From Clarireedia homoeocarpa (taxonomy: Eukaryota > Ascomycota > Leotiomycetes > Helotiales > Rutstroemiaceae), in contig LNKV01000117.1 of NCBI GenBank assembly GCA_001465935.1, positions 1 through 33,544 of the forward strand: a stretch of 33,544 nucleotides of DNA, read 5' to 3'. The position numbers and the translations under genes are program-made. How positions within the stretch are numbered: the first letter of the stretch is position 1; every line of letters begins with the position of its first letter. The notes under the pieces are model-generated. The model worked only from the letters and a program-made list of their open reading frames with translations, was not told the DNA's origin and did no database searches. Positions 1-13,529 of the stretch are shown in pieces.

Positions 1-1244
1 TATATATAAATATCTTTAAAAACTTTATAATAAATATTATATTTAACTTTCTTATTTTAAAATTACTTTTATAAAATTATAAAATCCTTATAAATATCTT
101 AGATTAATAAATACTTTAGTTTTAAATAATCTTTTATATTTATATTCTTTTTATTAGTTCTACTTATCTTAATATTATAGTTAGTAAATAACTAAATATA
201 TAGTTTATCTTTTAATTAATATATAGAAAGTAATTCTAATAAAAATTAAGTAAACTAATCTTTATTAATCGAATTATTAAATTAGATATCAGCTAATAAT
301 CTAATTAGTTCTTTATAAATATCAGGATTAACTAGATACTATATTCTTTTAATTTAGTATTATCGTCTAAATTTTAAGAATTATATTATTTATTATTATT
401 AAATAGATAGTCTAGTATTATTAATTATTCCGAGTTAAAATATAATAATTATTAAGATTAGAAGAATAAAGAAAAGTAATTAATAAATATAAGAAAGTAT
501 TTAAAAGATAGTTTTTTAAATAAACTAGTAGATAGTTTTTCTATATAATAAAGTAAGTATTAAACTAAGTTTATAATTATTATAGTTTAAATAATAACTA
601 AGTATATAAAAGTAAATAAAGATATAATTAATTTATTTTCCTTCTTTTCTTAAGATTCTCAATCTTATTTATAAAGATTAATAAAAATCTTAAATTAAAA
701 AAAGTAGTTTTATTTGATTTTATAATTTATAAAGGAAATATAAATAAAGATTATAATATATTAATAAAGATTTTAAATAATATACTAAGATTACTAATCT
801 TTAATAATATTATAATATAAATTATAAATCTCGGCTTTATAACTTTAAAGATTAGTTTATAAAAGCTGATTATATATATACTCGATTAAATAATTAGTTC
901 CACTTTATAATTATATATATTATATAGATCTTTCTATAATATTAAATAAATCTTAAGTAGAATAAATATTAATAATATAATAAAGTAATAAAGTAGATTA
1001 TATAAAATATTAGAAGTAAACTAAATTATTAAATTATATTAAATTATAATTAATTTATATAAATAGAAAATCGTGATTACTATTAACTAATTATATAAGA
1101 AGTATAAAATAAATTATAATAAATTAATAAAATATAACTTTAAAAATATCTTATTATTTTTTTATTAAAAGAAAGATAATTTAAATATTAATAAAAAGAT
1201 ATTATAAAGTACTCTAATTTTAAATTAAAAAAAGATAAAATATA
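1..1244. other. Unassigned, extremely AT-rich RIP-degraded sequence
   Basis: No gene, RNA or element could be recognised on either strand. The first 600 bases have about two CpA, no TpG and three CpG by eye, which is the footprint of RIP rather than of ordinary CpG deamination. It is probably an old transposon copy, but no conserved motif supports a family. Confidence 0.6.
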
Positions 1245-1356
1245 TTTACTTATTAATTATTTTTAATTTTATATTATAAAAGTAATTAAATTTACTTATT
1301 AATTATTTTTAATTTATATTATAAAGATATCTATTATTTTTAATTTATATTATAAT
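1245..1356. repeat. Short tandem repeat, unit about 46 bp
   Basis: The motif tttacttattaattatttt is repeated at 1,245 and 1,291, each time followed by a 'taattt(t)atattata' tail. A third, partial copy lies near 1,333. The copies differ by small indels and single bases. No coding role is apparent. Confidence 0.7.
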
Positions 1357-1418
1357 CGATAATTATAATAATTCCGAGTAAAAATCCTTTAATAAACTTA
1401 AAGACTCTTTTAATATTT

Positions 1419-1535
1419 TTATTATTATTACTTTTTTTATTACTATCTTTTTTATTATTATTCTTTTTATTATTATTCTTTTTATTATTATTTTTTTTAC
1501 TATTACTTTTTTTATTATCACCCTTTTTATTACTT
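1419..1535. repeat. 15-bp tandem array, coding-like on the minus strand
   Basis: About seven units of a 15-bp T-rich motif (cttttt plus three ATT-type triplets). The period is a multiple of three. Read on the minus strand in one frame each unit gives five residues of the form x-Asn/Ser-Asn-Lys-Lys, with Gly-Asp at one end. This resembles the remnant of a pentapeptide repeat or low-complexity tail of a minus-strand protein, but a non-coding microsatellite is equally possible. One copy keeps TpG/CpA (near 1,519), unusual for this part of the window. Confidence 0.65.
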
Positions 1536-4500
1536 TAGAATATAATATAAATTAATTTAAAGATACTTCTAATAATAATAATATTAATATAATTAATGTT
1601 AATATCGATTAGTAAAAATAAAAGTCTTTTATTAATATTAATTTATTTACTATTTATAAAAATATTCTAACTATAAAGAATAATTTTAATAATAAGTTTA
1701 TATAATTAAAATAATAAAATAGTAAATATTAAATATAAAAATTTATTTTAAAGATTAATCTTAACTTTAATATTTTTATTATAAAAGTCTAATATTTAAA
1801 AAACTTATATACTTTAATAATATATTATCTTTAAATTTCTATAACTAATATACTTTTTAAAGTTTATTAATTATAAAAAGTAATTAATAATCTAAATCGA
1901 TAAAATAAATTAAAATCTATTTAAACTATTTAATAAATTCTTATATTTATTTTATAATTAAAATATTACTTTATTTGAATATAATATTAAAATTTAAATA
2001 TAATTATATAAGTTAAAAACTATTATAAACGTACTTTCGAAATAAGTTACAAAGTTTAATAATATATATATTATAATTCGAATAGAATAATAAAAAGAAT
2101 AATACTCGAGATAATAAAAATTTTAATAGAAACTTAAATTAATTAGATAGAATTTAATAAATTAAATAACTAATTAGTTTTATAATATAATTTCTTTAAA
2201 AATATTAAATCTAAAAAACAAGCTTTTTATTATTTATAAAATTAAAGATAAGTTTCGTTATTAAATTATATTTTAAAAAAGAAAATAAAAAAAGATTCTA
2301 TTTTAATTAATATAGAGTTAATATAATATTTTAAAATAATCTTATTATAAATAGAAATTTAATCGAAAAGAAAAAGCTTTATATTTAATTTATATTAATA
2401 ATAAATAAAAATATTATAATTTTTATAAATTCTATAATATAAATTAGAAGATTAGAAAACTAATTAAAATTAGTTTAATATATATTTATATTTTAATTAT
2501 AATATATAAAAATAAGAATTTTTATTAAAAAAATAAATAAATACTTTCTTTTTAAATAATTTAAACTTTTAATTAAAAATATAAATAAGATATCTATAAA
2601 TAATTTTAAAATTTTTATAAATAAATAATTAATTTATATTTTATTAAATTTTAAAATACTAAGTTATTGATTTTAAATTATATATAAATACTAAATAGAT
2701 ATATATTTAGTTATTCTCTTTATTCTTAATAAAACTAATAATTTTAAAATAATTTCAGATTATATTTTTTATTAAAAGTAAAAGTTATTTAAATTAAATA
2801 AAACTTTAATTTAATTTATAAAAGTTTTATATTATTAAAAGGTAAATAAAAGAAATAGTTTATATAAATAAAGTTATTATTTTATATCTCTAATATTATA
2901 TAAAAAAGATATTTACTTAACTATTTAATATTTATAGTTTTATTAAAAATAAAGTAAAGAAAGTGTTTTTAATAATTAAAAGAATATAAATTTTTACTTT
3001 TTATTTTTAATATATATCTAATATCTACTAACTATAATAGTTCTATATAATTAAATATATTTATAAATCTTTAATATCGAAGTTTTTTTTAATAACTCTA
3101 GTTTACTATTTATTAATATAAAGAGAAAGTTAAAAATACTTATAAATAATATTCTTCTATTTTTCTATATATTTATAATTCTCTAATAACTAAATAAAAG
3201 TAATATAATATATATCTTATTAATATTAATAACTTTTAATAAAAGGAATATTTTATTAAATTTTTAAATTAGTTTAAAATCAAAATAATAAGTTTTATTT
3301 ATAAAATTATTTATTTTAAAAATAATATATATAATATATATATTATTTTTAACTTAGACTAATTTATATATTCTTAAATTATATATTATTTCTTTAATTT
3401 TTTATCTTATTACTTTATAATTTATTATATTTAATAAACTAGAATTACTTTATATTTAAAAGCTTTTAATTATATATATTAAATATAACTTTTATAACTA
3501 TTAATAGTATTAATAATAATTATTTAGAAAGATAATTAAAGAAGATTCTAAAATACTAAAACTAATTAATAAGAATTATAAGTTTATAAATAAATAATAA
3601 ATATATAATCTTTAGCTTGAATATAAAGAAATAGATTATATTAATATATATTTATAACTTGATTATATATTTAAAATATATAATCTATTTATAAACTCTT
3701 TTATATAATTTCTTCTTATAAAATACTTAGTACTTCTTATTATATTTATCTCTTTTTAAACTTTATATTTAATAATATAAAGAGTTAATAAAGTAAATAT
3801 ATTTATACTAAGAGTTTATTAATATCTACTATTATTATAAATTATAATTATCTTTTATATAATCGAAGAAATAGATATAAACTAGTTATAATAAATATAA
3901 AAGTTAAATTATATTTAATTAATTAATCGAATAATTATAAAAATCTTTATCTTTATTTTTAACTTCTAGATTCTTTTATTAAAACTTCTAAATCTTAATT
4001 TAATAAATTTAATAATAGAACTTATAATAATAATTATTAATATCTATATATCGAAAAATAGATTATAGTTTATAATAACGATTATTATTATTATAATTTT
4101 TAAAGTATATATTATATTTATAATATATAATATTATATTATTAAGAAAAATAAAAAAAGATTATAAAAGAAAAATATAAAAATTATAAAAAATATAAAAA
4201 TTACAAAGATATTATTTATAATTAAGATAATATTAAAGTTAAAAATATAATATATAATAGTTTATAATTAAATATTATATAAATAAATAATATTAATAGT
4301 TATTTATAAATACTTTATATAATAATATATTCTAATTATAAAATTTAAATTAATAAATAGAGAAATAATAATATATAAAATATTATTAAATAAATATAAA
4401 TTAGAAGTTAAAAATAATAATAATATAATAAATAAAATCTTATTAACTAACTTAAATATCTTATAATCTTAATTTTAAATTAAATATAAATTTAATAAAT

Positions 4501-4669
4501 AAATAAAAAAGAAAAAAAAAAATAAAAATATAATTTTATATTATAATTTATATAATTATAATAAAGTTATAGATATTAAAGTCTAAAAAATATATATTTC
4601 TAAAAGAATTTTAAAATAAAAAATAACTTTATTATAACTTTTAAAGAATTTTCTCTATTTTCTTTCTTC
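1536..4669. other. Unassigned RIP-degraded sequence
   Basis: About 3.1 kb with very few G or C and stops in all frames. I could not follow one frame for more than a short distance and recognised no polymerase, integrase, transposase or zinc-finger motif. Probably old mobile-element DNA, judged only from its composition. Confidence 0.55.
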
Positions 4670-4773
4670 TTTAATTAATATTTATATCTTTAATTAGTAT
4701 TTATATCTTTAATTAATATTTATATCTTTATTTAATATTTATATTATTAATTAGTATTTATATCTTTATTTAT
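4670..4773. repeat. 19-bp tandem array
   Basis: Five or so adjacent copies of a 19-bp unit of the form tttaattaatatttatatc, with single-base changes (taatta/tagtat) and one copy with ttt for aat. It stands out as a regular T-rich ladder. No coding or regulatory role is apparent. Confidence 0.75.
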
Positions 4774-7700
4774 TTTTTCGTTATTTATATTAGAATCTTC
4801 TTTTATTTCCCTCTTAGATAATTCTTTTTAGATAATATAAAAGTCTTTTATATACTTTTCTTAATAATTGATAATATTAATTAATATAAAAAAAGAAATA
4901 GAATAGTTTTTTAATTCTAATTTCTTCTTTATATTCTTTAATTTAAAATAAATAGATAATAAATATATTAATTTTTAACTTTATTAATATAGTATATTTA
5001 ATAAAATATAAAACTTATTATATTATTTAAAGATAATAGTTATAAGTTATTTTCTAGAAACTTATAAATAAATAATTAGTTATAATAAAAAATAAAAATT
5101 ATAATTTCTATTTTATTAATTTTACTTAGTTTATATACTTTCTTAAAAAAAATATTTTTCTTATTTTTAATCGTTTTATTTTTTTTTTACTAATTAGTTT
5201 ATTTATATTAAATTATTATATTATTGAATATATAAAATAAAATAAAAACTATATAAAATATAACTCCTTTTTTTATATTAAAGAAAACTACTTTAGTAAA
5301 AATAATTAATAAATTTATTTTATTTAAAAGACTAGTTATAATCTATAATAAAATACTTATATAGTTATAAATAACTCTTATATTTATAAAATCTATTAAT
5401 TTAATTAGAATAAATATTAATAGATATATTAGAAATTTTTATATAATAAATTTAATATTCTTTTAATAAAGAAAAAATTTTATTATAACTTTATAAAAAA
5501 CTTTAAATATAAAATTATTATATAATATTCTATTTTATTTTAATTTCAATATCTTTATATAATATAATATTTACTTTACTATATTCTTTAAAATATAAAT
5601 AATTATTTATATCTTTTCTTAATTTATTAAAATTATATAATTTTTTATTTCTTTTTTTTTAATATATTAATAAGATTTAATATTATAATATATACTATTT
5701 ATATTATTATTAATATCTTTTATATAATAATTTATTTTAAATCGATTAGAGATCTTAGTAATAAAATAATTATTATAATTATAATTAATTTTATACTACT
5801 TTTTTATAAACGAAGATTAATTTTAATAATAGAATTAATAAGAATCTCTTTTAAAATCTATCTAGAAGCTTATAAAATATTCGATATAATAGTTATTATA
5901 TAAATATTATTATATATAACTATTATTTTAATAAAGAATTTATTTTTAAAATAAACTTAAATATCTTTAAATATATTAGAAGTTATTATAAATTTAAAAT
6001 ATATTATTAAGTAACTTTATATTCTAATTATAATTTAAAGAGCTAGTATTATAAATCTATTTAATATTATATCTCTTTACTTTATATAATAGATTATATA
6101 TAAATAGTTTTTATATTCTTATTTAATCTTTATTATTATTATAATTATCACTTTGTAATTTTATTTAATATTTAAAAAACTAATAACTCGGATTTTCTTA
6201 AAAATTAAAATATATTTATAAACAATCTTAACTTTAATTTATATAATTATCTTTCTATTTAGGAATTTTATATATAATAAAATAATTTTATTTATTAAAG
6301 TTATTAATCTTCTTTAAATAATAAAAATTATAATTAAAGTCTTTAGATTTTAAAATATAAAAATAAACTAATATATTTATATAATTATATTTATTATTAG
6401 AATTATATTAATATTTCAAAGTTATTTATTTATAATTATATAATAAGATCGAAGTATTAATAAACTTATAATTTCTTTACTAATTAAACTTTATTATAAG
6501 TTTATAAAGAATCTAATATAATTATTTAATTAAAAGTTAATTATCTTTATAAATAGTTTATTCGATTTATAATATAATCTTAGTTTATTCGAGATTATAA
6601 TTATATTTACTATTAAAATTAATATTATAAGTTATATATTTTATATTAAAGAGTTTATATTTATTATATTCTTATAATATAGTAATTAGATATCGAATAT
6701 AAATTTTAAATTAAATAATTAATATTATTTATTTTACTTATTTAATTATAAGTTTATTAATAATAAATAAAAAGTTAAATAAATAAGATTATAAAAATAG
6801 ATATAAATAAAGTAAATTCTTTTTAAATTTAATCTTTCTAAATATTAATATAAGATTAGATTTTAGAAGTTATATTTTATATTCTAATGAAATTACTTAT
6901 TATATAAAATATAAATAATAAGTTTATTATAGATAAAATAAATAATAATCTTATTTCAAAGAATTTTCTTAATAAATATAATTTAACTAAATTTAAAATA
7001 ATTCTTTATAATATTTATAAAAAAATAAATAAGATAATTACTTCTTTTAATATATAAAATATCTTTAATAAAGAGTTTTAAATAAGAAAGAGAGATATTA
7101 TAATATTTAATAATTCTTTATTTTCAAATTCTTATTTTATACTAATTTGATACTTTTAATTTATATAAATAATATTATATTAATAAAAATTAGAAAGATT
7201 ATATTTGAAAATCTTAATAAATATATAAAATTTATTTAATTAGACTTTTAACCTTTATTATATAAATATTTAAAAAGTTTTAATAAAAATATAAAATTTA
7301 TATATAAAGGTTTAATATAGTTATTAAATAATATTTCTAATATAAATAATAATATTAACTTTTAAAAATACTTTATTAAAATATTACGATTTCAGATAAT
7401 TGTAATTTAGTTTAATTATAATATAAATATTTATAAGTAGATTTTAGGATTTTTAAATCTTTTTATAAATAATCTATAAATAAATAAATAAATTTTAATT
7501 TATTTATTTAAAGTTATATTAACTTTTCTAAACTCTATATAATTTATTATATATAAATATATAAATCTATATAAAAAGAAATTATTTATTTAGACTATTT
7601 AACTTATTTATAAATATCTCGACTTAATAAATATCTAAATTTATTAGATTAAAGTTATAGTCTAATTTAATTAAAAGTTTTAATTTAATTATTAAAAAGC

Positions 7701-8369
7701 TTTTAAATAATAAATTAAATAGAATTTCTTTAATTTAAAAGTTTTTTATTTAATAAATAGAGTTTTATTTATAATATTTTAGTTATAATCTATTTAAAAA
7801 AATAAATTATATTAATAGTAATTAAGAAGGTAATAATAATATTATCTTAATAAATTTTAAATAACTTTTAAACTTTATTATTTTTAATATTTTTAGAATA
7901 ATCTTTTATTTAATTTTAGAATTTATTTTAAATTTCAATTTAATTATATTTTTATAATCTATAATTATTTTTATATATTTTAAAAGAATTTAAGATTTCT
8001 ATATATTATTAGTTATATAAATTGAAAATATTCTTTAGAATTTATATTATAATTTCTTAATAATTTAATAATTATATTTTATTATTTATAAATTTAAAAA
8101 TATAATATATACTATTTTTTCGAAAGAGTATAAAAATATCGATTTTATAATCTAACGATATTTAAATAATTAATTTAAAGAGATTAATATACTATTTATA
8201 AAATTATTTTATTAAATATTATTACTCTCGATATCTAGTTTATATTATATTATTCGACTTTGTTTATAATATTTTAATTTTATAAATATAAAAGAAATTC
8301 TATTTATTTAATATCTACTTTTTATATAATATTTATATATATCTATTTAACTTAAAAAAAATTATAAAT
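4774..8369. other. Unassigned RIP-degraded sequence
   Basis: About 3.6 kb of extreme AT richness; one sample line (5,461-5,520) has only three G/C in 60 bases. No long continuous frame, terminal repeat or conserved motif was found on either strand. Occasional surviving CpG and almost no CpA or TpG again indicate RIP. Confidence 0.55.
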
Positions 8370-8760
8370 AATTAAAGTAATTTAATAATCTATAATAACT
8401 AATAATCTAATAATAATTAAAATAAATTAATAGTAATTAAAATAAACTATTAACTATTATATTTAAAAAAAAATAATAATTATTTATAATCTAATAATTT
8501 ATAATATTTGATAATCTAATAATAAATTATTAACTATTATAATTAAAATAAACTAATAGTTATCTAATAACCTAGTAATTTATAATAATTAAAGATTTAA
8601 TAATAAATAAAATTAACTAATAATTAAAGTAATTTATATTATATTTTATAATCGATTATTATTTTAATTTTAAAGAAATCTAATTAATAGTTATAATTAA
8701 AATAAATAAATAATAATTAAAGTTACTTTATTATAAACTATAATAGAGAATTTAATAAAA
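8370..8760. repeat. Degenerate short-repeat field related to the 20-bp array
   Basis: Scattered, imperfect copies of strings such as aataatctaataataatt and attaaaataaactaatagt with variable spacing. They resemble the adjacent regular 20-bp array and look like its decayed or rearranged upstream part. Confidence 0.55.
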
Positions 8761-8860
8761 GTTAGAATAACTTAGTAATAATTAAAATAATTTAATAGTA
8801 ATTAGAATAATCTAATAATAATTAGTATAATCTAATAATAATTAATATAATCTAATAGTA
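8761..8860. repeat. 20-bp tandem array, five in-phase copies
   Basis: Five exactly 20-bp units begin at 8,761, 8,781, 8,801, 8,821 and 8,841. A representative unit is attagtataatctaataata. Differences are single bases, mostly A/G or C/T. The period is not a multiple of three, so it is not an in-frame coding repeat. Confidence 0.85.
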
Positions 8861-10069
8861 AATCTATTTAACTTAATATAAATAAATAGAATTATTTATA
8901 ATTAATAAAATATTGTTTTATTTTATATAAAATTTTCTATTATTAAGTTTATAATATTATTATAGAAAATTTCTTTAATTTATAATATTTTATATATATC
9001 TATAATATTACTTATTATTAATATTCTTAATTATAATATTTTTTAATATTAAAGATATATATTAGTAATTAAATTTATAATTTAAAGATTATAATTTATT
9101 AAATAACTTCTAGTATTATTACTAATTATTTATATAAAGAAGTTTATTTAGAAATTAAAATATCTTTATTATAAAATTTATTTCTATTAATAGTATTTCG
9201 AAATATTTTATAAACTTCGAGAAATATTTTATTATATTTATTAAAAACTTTTCCTTATTATATATTTAATATTTCTAAATAAAGAAAAATTATATAAGAT
9301 TTTTTAATAATTATTTTAAAAGTTTAAAAAGTTTATAATTTATAAAATCTAAATAAAAAGATTATAAATAATATTTTAAGATTTAAAGATAGATATTAAA
9401 AATTAAAGAGAAATAATATAATATATATTAGATTAGATAAATCACTTTTATTATTTTATTTAAAAATATCTTTTATATAAAAATTAAAATTAATTAAGTT
9501 TTAATTTAAATTTATATTTATATTATAATAATAATATAATAATATAACGAATATCAACTTTGAATTTTAAATTGAAAATATCTTTATAAGAAATCTCGAG
9601 CTTAATTACTATTAAAAAGATTTTAATAAAAATAATTTCTAACTTCTCTTTTATTATCTTTTATAATTAATATTATAACTTTAATAGATTTTAGAATATT
9701 TATATAAATTTTATTCTAGTTTAAACTTTTTTTCTCTATTATAATAAATTTCTTTCTTTATATAAAATATTAATTAGATATAATTATATAAGAAAAATAA
9801 TAATTATTTATATTTTTCTTCTTTAATATTTTTAACTATAATAAATATTTTAAAATATTTAAAAGTAATAATTATAAATATTCTTTATTATAATATAAAA
9901 TAGAATATAATATTATTAAAAAAATAAAGTATAAAATTAAATTAGATAATTTTTATTATAAAAGTAATAAATATTATTAACTTAAATAATCTAGAATATT
10001 ATATAATCAAGAGTATAATAAAAGTTTTCAAGATTAAATAATAATTAAGTTAAATTTTATATTATATAT
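8861..10069. other. Unassigned RIP-degraded sequence
   Basis: About 1.2 kb with no recognisable gene or terminal structure. The degraded frame X to the right may extend back into its end, but stops become too dense before about 10,070 to follow it. Confidence 0.5.
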
Positions 10070-10950
10070 AGATATTATCTTAATTTAAAAAATAAATATA
10101 ATAAAGATAATTAATACTAAATAAAATAAATTTATATTATATAATCCTAATCTTCACTTTAATATATATTATTACTTTTTATTATAAAGAATTAAATAAG
10201 ATTCTCTTAGAAAATATATAATATAATAATTATTTTTATAATTTAATTTCTATATTTTATCTTTTATTACCTTTTAATATTTCACTTACTATATTATTTA
10301 TATTTTATAATAATATTTTATATTATATCTTGTCTATTCTCTTTAAATATCTACTTATTATTTATAATATAATAAAGTTTATTTTTATAAAGAGAAATAT
10401 ATTATTATATTTATTAGAAGATTTAAACTTTATTATTTATTTAACTATTCTCTAAATTAAAATAATATTATTAAATAATTCAAACTAATTTAATATAATT
10501 TTTTATTATTGAAAACTTCTTAATATTTACTTTTAATATTTTCTTTATTTTTATAACTCTTTTTATAATAGTATTAATAACTTTGATTTTATAAAATATT
10601 ATAATATACTTTATTATAAAAAGTATATTTATAATAATATTTATAAAAAAATATATTTTAAATATTCTTTATATTTAAAGATATATTAAGTTTCGTTATT
10701 ATATTATTATTAACATTATTTAATTATTTCTTTTTATTATTATTATAATTATTTTATATATTAGAATATAGATATACTATTAATCTAAGTAAATAATATA
10801 ATAAATATATTATAAAAATTATTATATATTAATAAATTTATAAAAGTTAAGGTTCTTTTATTATTATTTAAATTTATTTAAAACTTTTTTTTCGAATTAT
10901 AAGAGATTAGAATAACTTTAATAATTAATATAATAAAAGTTAGAAAGAAT

Positions 10951-11030
10951 ATTAATATTATAATAAGATTATTAATAAAGATATTAAATAATCTTAGAAT
11001 ATTGAATTATTGAATTAAAATTATATATAA
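10951..11030 (+). repeat. 80-bp direct repeat, copy A
   Basis: Matches 12,851-12,930 in the same orientation at an offset of exactly 1,900 bp. The shared core includes attaataaagatattaaata followed by at(c/t)ttagaatatt. Most differences are transitions. It may be part of a terminal repeat of the X element, or an internal duplication. Confidence 0.75.
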
Positions 11031-11326
11031 AAAGAGAGACTTTATATAACTTAGAGTTTTAGAGTTTATATAAAATAATATCTTATAAAGAAGTATTTTA
11101 ATTAAACTAATATATTATATATACGATTCTATATAAATTATTATATTACTCTCTTTTTCGAAAAAGTTTATTTTTAAATATCTAAAAAGAATAACTTTAA
11201 AATTAATAAAGAAAATAAATTAAAAGAAGTAAAGAAGTTTTTATTTAAATTAATTATCTTTTAGTTTATTTATTAATTTCAATTATATTTAAATTTATTA
11301 GCTTAGTAATTTATTATAAATATTAA

Positions 11327-11467
11327 TAAAATTATATATAAGAATATTAAAAATATAACGATTATTAAGTTAGTAGAATAATAAATATAAATATAAGTTA
11401 ATAGAAAAAAGAGTTACTAAAATATTATATAAAGTATATAAATTCTTTGAAATTAGTAGATTTATTT
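11327..11467 (+). repeat. X-element segment also present at both gap edges
   Basis: About 141 bp aligning with 23,140-23,275 on the same strand and with 22,300-22,435 on the opposite strand. Shared blocks include attatatata(a/g)aatatta and actaaaatattatataaa. This copy keeps more G and C and is about 5 bp longer overall. It ties the arms' inner ends to the X element. Confidence 0.75.
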
Positions 11468-12850
11468 AACTAATTATCTAGTTATTATTATATTATCTAG
11501 TTTAAATTTATATAAAAAATATTGATTTTCTAATTATTATTCTAACTCTTTTTATTTACTTTATATAAGATATATTAAAATCTAATAATATAATTACTTA
11601 AAAAATTAGTATTTTAATAAATTATATAAAAGTAAGTAAGAGTTTCTTTAATATAATAAAGGTTTTTATATATAAAAGTAAAAGTTTTAAGAATATTTTT
11701 ATAATTAAAAACGAATTTATTAATAAGAAATAAGATTTAAAATTAAATAGAAGACTTAAGATTCAAGAAAATATAATAGAATTTAATAATATTATCTTTT
11801 ATAACTTTATTATTAACTTGAAATTTAGTTTTAATAATAAGTAACTAGATATCGAAATAAGAATTATTAAATCTATCTAGGTTTTATAATTTAAGTCGCT
11901 TAGATATTAGATAAAAATAAAAAAAATAAAGAAAAGTATTATTAAAATAAAGAGTTTCGAGTTATTATCCGAACTTCTTAATTTAGATACTAAGTTATTA
12001 ATAAATAGTTATAAACTTAATTACGATTTCGTTAATAATTAACTATTTTATTATTTTTAAAAAAGTGAAATAATAATAATAATAAAATAAATAAAAAATA
12101 AGAGTTTAAAAGTAATATTTAAAAGAGATAACTTTAAATCGAAGTTATTTAAAAATAAAAGATTTTTATAACTTATAATAAAATATAAATCTAAGAGAGT
12201 TATATAAATCCGGAAGATAAAGGAATATAAAATAAATTAATTTAAATATAAATATAAAGTTATAATTTATAAAAATAAACTAATTTAATTATTTAACTTA
12301 AGAAAGAAAGAGATAATTAAATTATATTAATAGAATTAGTATATTAATAAGTAGGTTAATTTATAATATTATATAAATTAAAAAAGTAAGAAAGTAATTA
12401 TTAATCGCGAAATATTAATATATAAAGTAACTCTAATAAGTTTTCGAATATTAATATTATAGATACTAATCTGTTTTATATAAAGTTTAAAGATTATAAT
12501 TTATATTTTTATTATACTTTAATTTACTAGTTAGATCTAATATAATTATTAATAAAATCTCTTTAAAATTTAAAAAGATTATTATTAAGAACTTTTAATT
12601 AAATACTTACTTTTATTATCTCTCTAATAATAATATATATAATCTGTTTTAGGAATTTATAAAATTAAGTATATAAGTATCGGTATATATATAAAGTTTA
12701 TAAGATATTATATATTATTTAATAATATAAGAATAAGAAAGCTAATTACTTTTTAATAAAATATTTATATATAAATTATCTTCTTAGTTAAGTATTTAAG
12801 AATATTACTTCTAATAAAATAATAATATTATATATAAAGTAAGAGGAGTT

Positions 12851-12930
12851 TAATATAATATAACGAGACTATTAATAAAGATATTAAATAATTTTAGAAT
12901 ATTAAATTATAAAATTAAAACTATATATAA
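12851..12930 (+). repeat. 80-bp direct repeat, copy B
   Basis: Partner of 10,951-11,030, lying at the right end of frame X and directly before the minisatellite region. The preceding bases keep a CpG (taacgaga) that the other copy lacks. Confidence 0.75.
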
Positions 12931-12960
12931 ATAAATACTAGAATTCGGGTTAGATTTAGA

Positions 12961-13128
12961 AAACACTTTAAAAATACTTCAAAGAATATTATAACTACTA
13001 TATTAAAAAACACTTTGATTACTATATTAAAAAACACTTTGATTATTATATTAAAAAACACTTTAACTACTATATTAAAAAAACACTTTAACTATTATAT
13101 TAAAATTAACTATTATATCAAAAAGACT
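12961..13128 (-). repeat. 24-bp minisatellite, inverted-orientation block
   Basis: Units of the form aaaaaacactttgattacta plus tatt (24 bp), about five copies with some shortened. Read on the minus strand each becomes aatata-x-aagtgtttttt, the same family as the larger array at 13,530-14,165. The block keeps several CpA and TpG, unlike the surrounding RIP-mutated DNA. Confidence 0.8.
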
Positions 13129-13529
13129 AATAAAGACAGATCTTCTATTTATATATAATACTAGTTATAAACTAATACTATCTATTTAACAAGTAGTATT
13201 AAGTTGAAAGAGAATATAATTGATTTTACCCTCGATTAACTCTACCTTTATATCGATATAAATAGTAATTAATATATTAGAATAGTTAACAAAGCGGAAT
13301 ACTTAGATAAAGTAATAATATAATCTTTCTAATATAATATAATAACTACTATCTCTCTATTTACTTTTATAATATAACTTTTTAAATATATTTAAGTTTT
13401 CAGAATAGTAACTAATATCTTTATATAATTCTCGAATATAATTAGAAGAAGGGTATTATTTAGTTAGAAAGAAAGAAGTTAAATCTAGAAATACTTAACT
13501 AGTAAAATAGATTTAGATTAAACTTTTAA
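13129..13529. other. Spacer between oppositely oriented minisatellite blocks
   Basis: About 400 bp of lower AT content, with retained CpA and TpG (for example near 13,190 and 13,290). No open frame or recognised motif was seen. It lies between minisatellite blocks of opposite orientation, so the whole forms an imperfect inverted structure. Confidence 0.6.

Larger units (their letters stand above)
10070..12860 (+). pseudogene. Degraded long reading frame X, unidentified protein
   Basis: One + strand frame (codons starting at positions equal to 1 modulo 3) can be followed for about 2.8 kb without an indel. Almost all its stops are TAA or TAG, as expected from CAA, CAG, CGA or TGG after RIP. 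TGA occurs in frame at 10,510 and 11,011. Around 10,690-10,760 the frame has clusters of Tyr codons, which RIP could make from a His-rich stretch. The part after about 11,630 is richer in G and C and reads as a charged Lys/Glu/Asn/Ile protein. I do not recognise the family, and neither start nor end can be fixed. A fragment (11,327-11,467) recurs at both edges of the gap, so X is part of a repeated element. It could instead be two adjacent frames or a chance open path. Confidence 0.35.

Noticed and set aside
2840..2910. Minus-strand copia RT block resembling 'PLYGIPE'
   Set aside because: Only a few residues fit and no DD motif or RNase H block follows at the expected distance.
2040..3600. 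Continuous degraded + strand frame in the left flank
   Set aside because: On re-reading, the apparent continuity came from switching between frames. No single frame holds.
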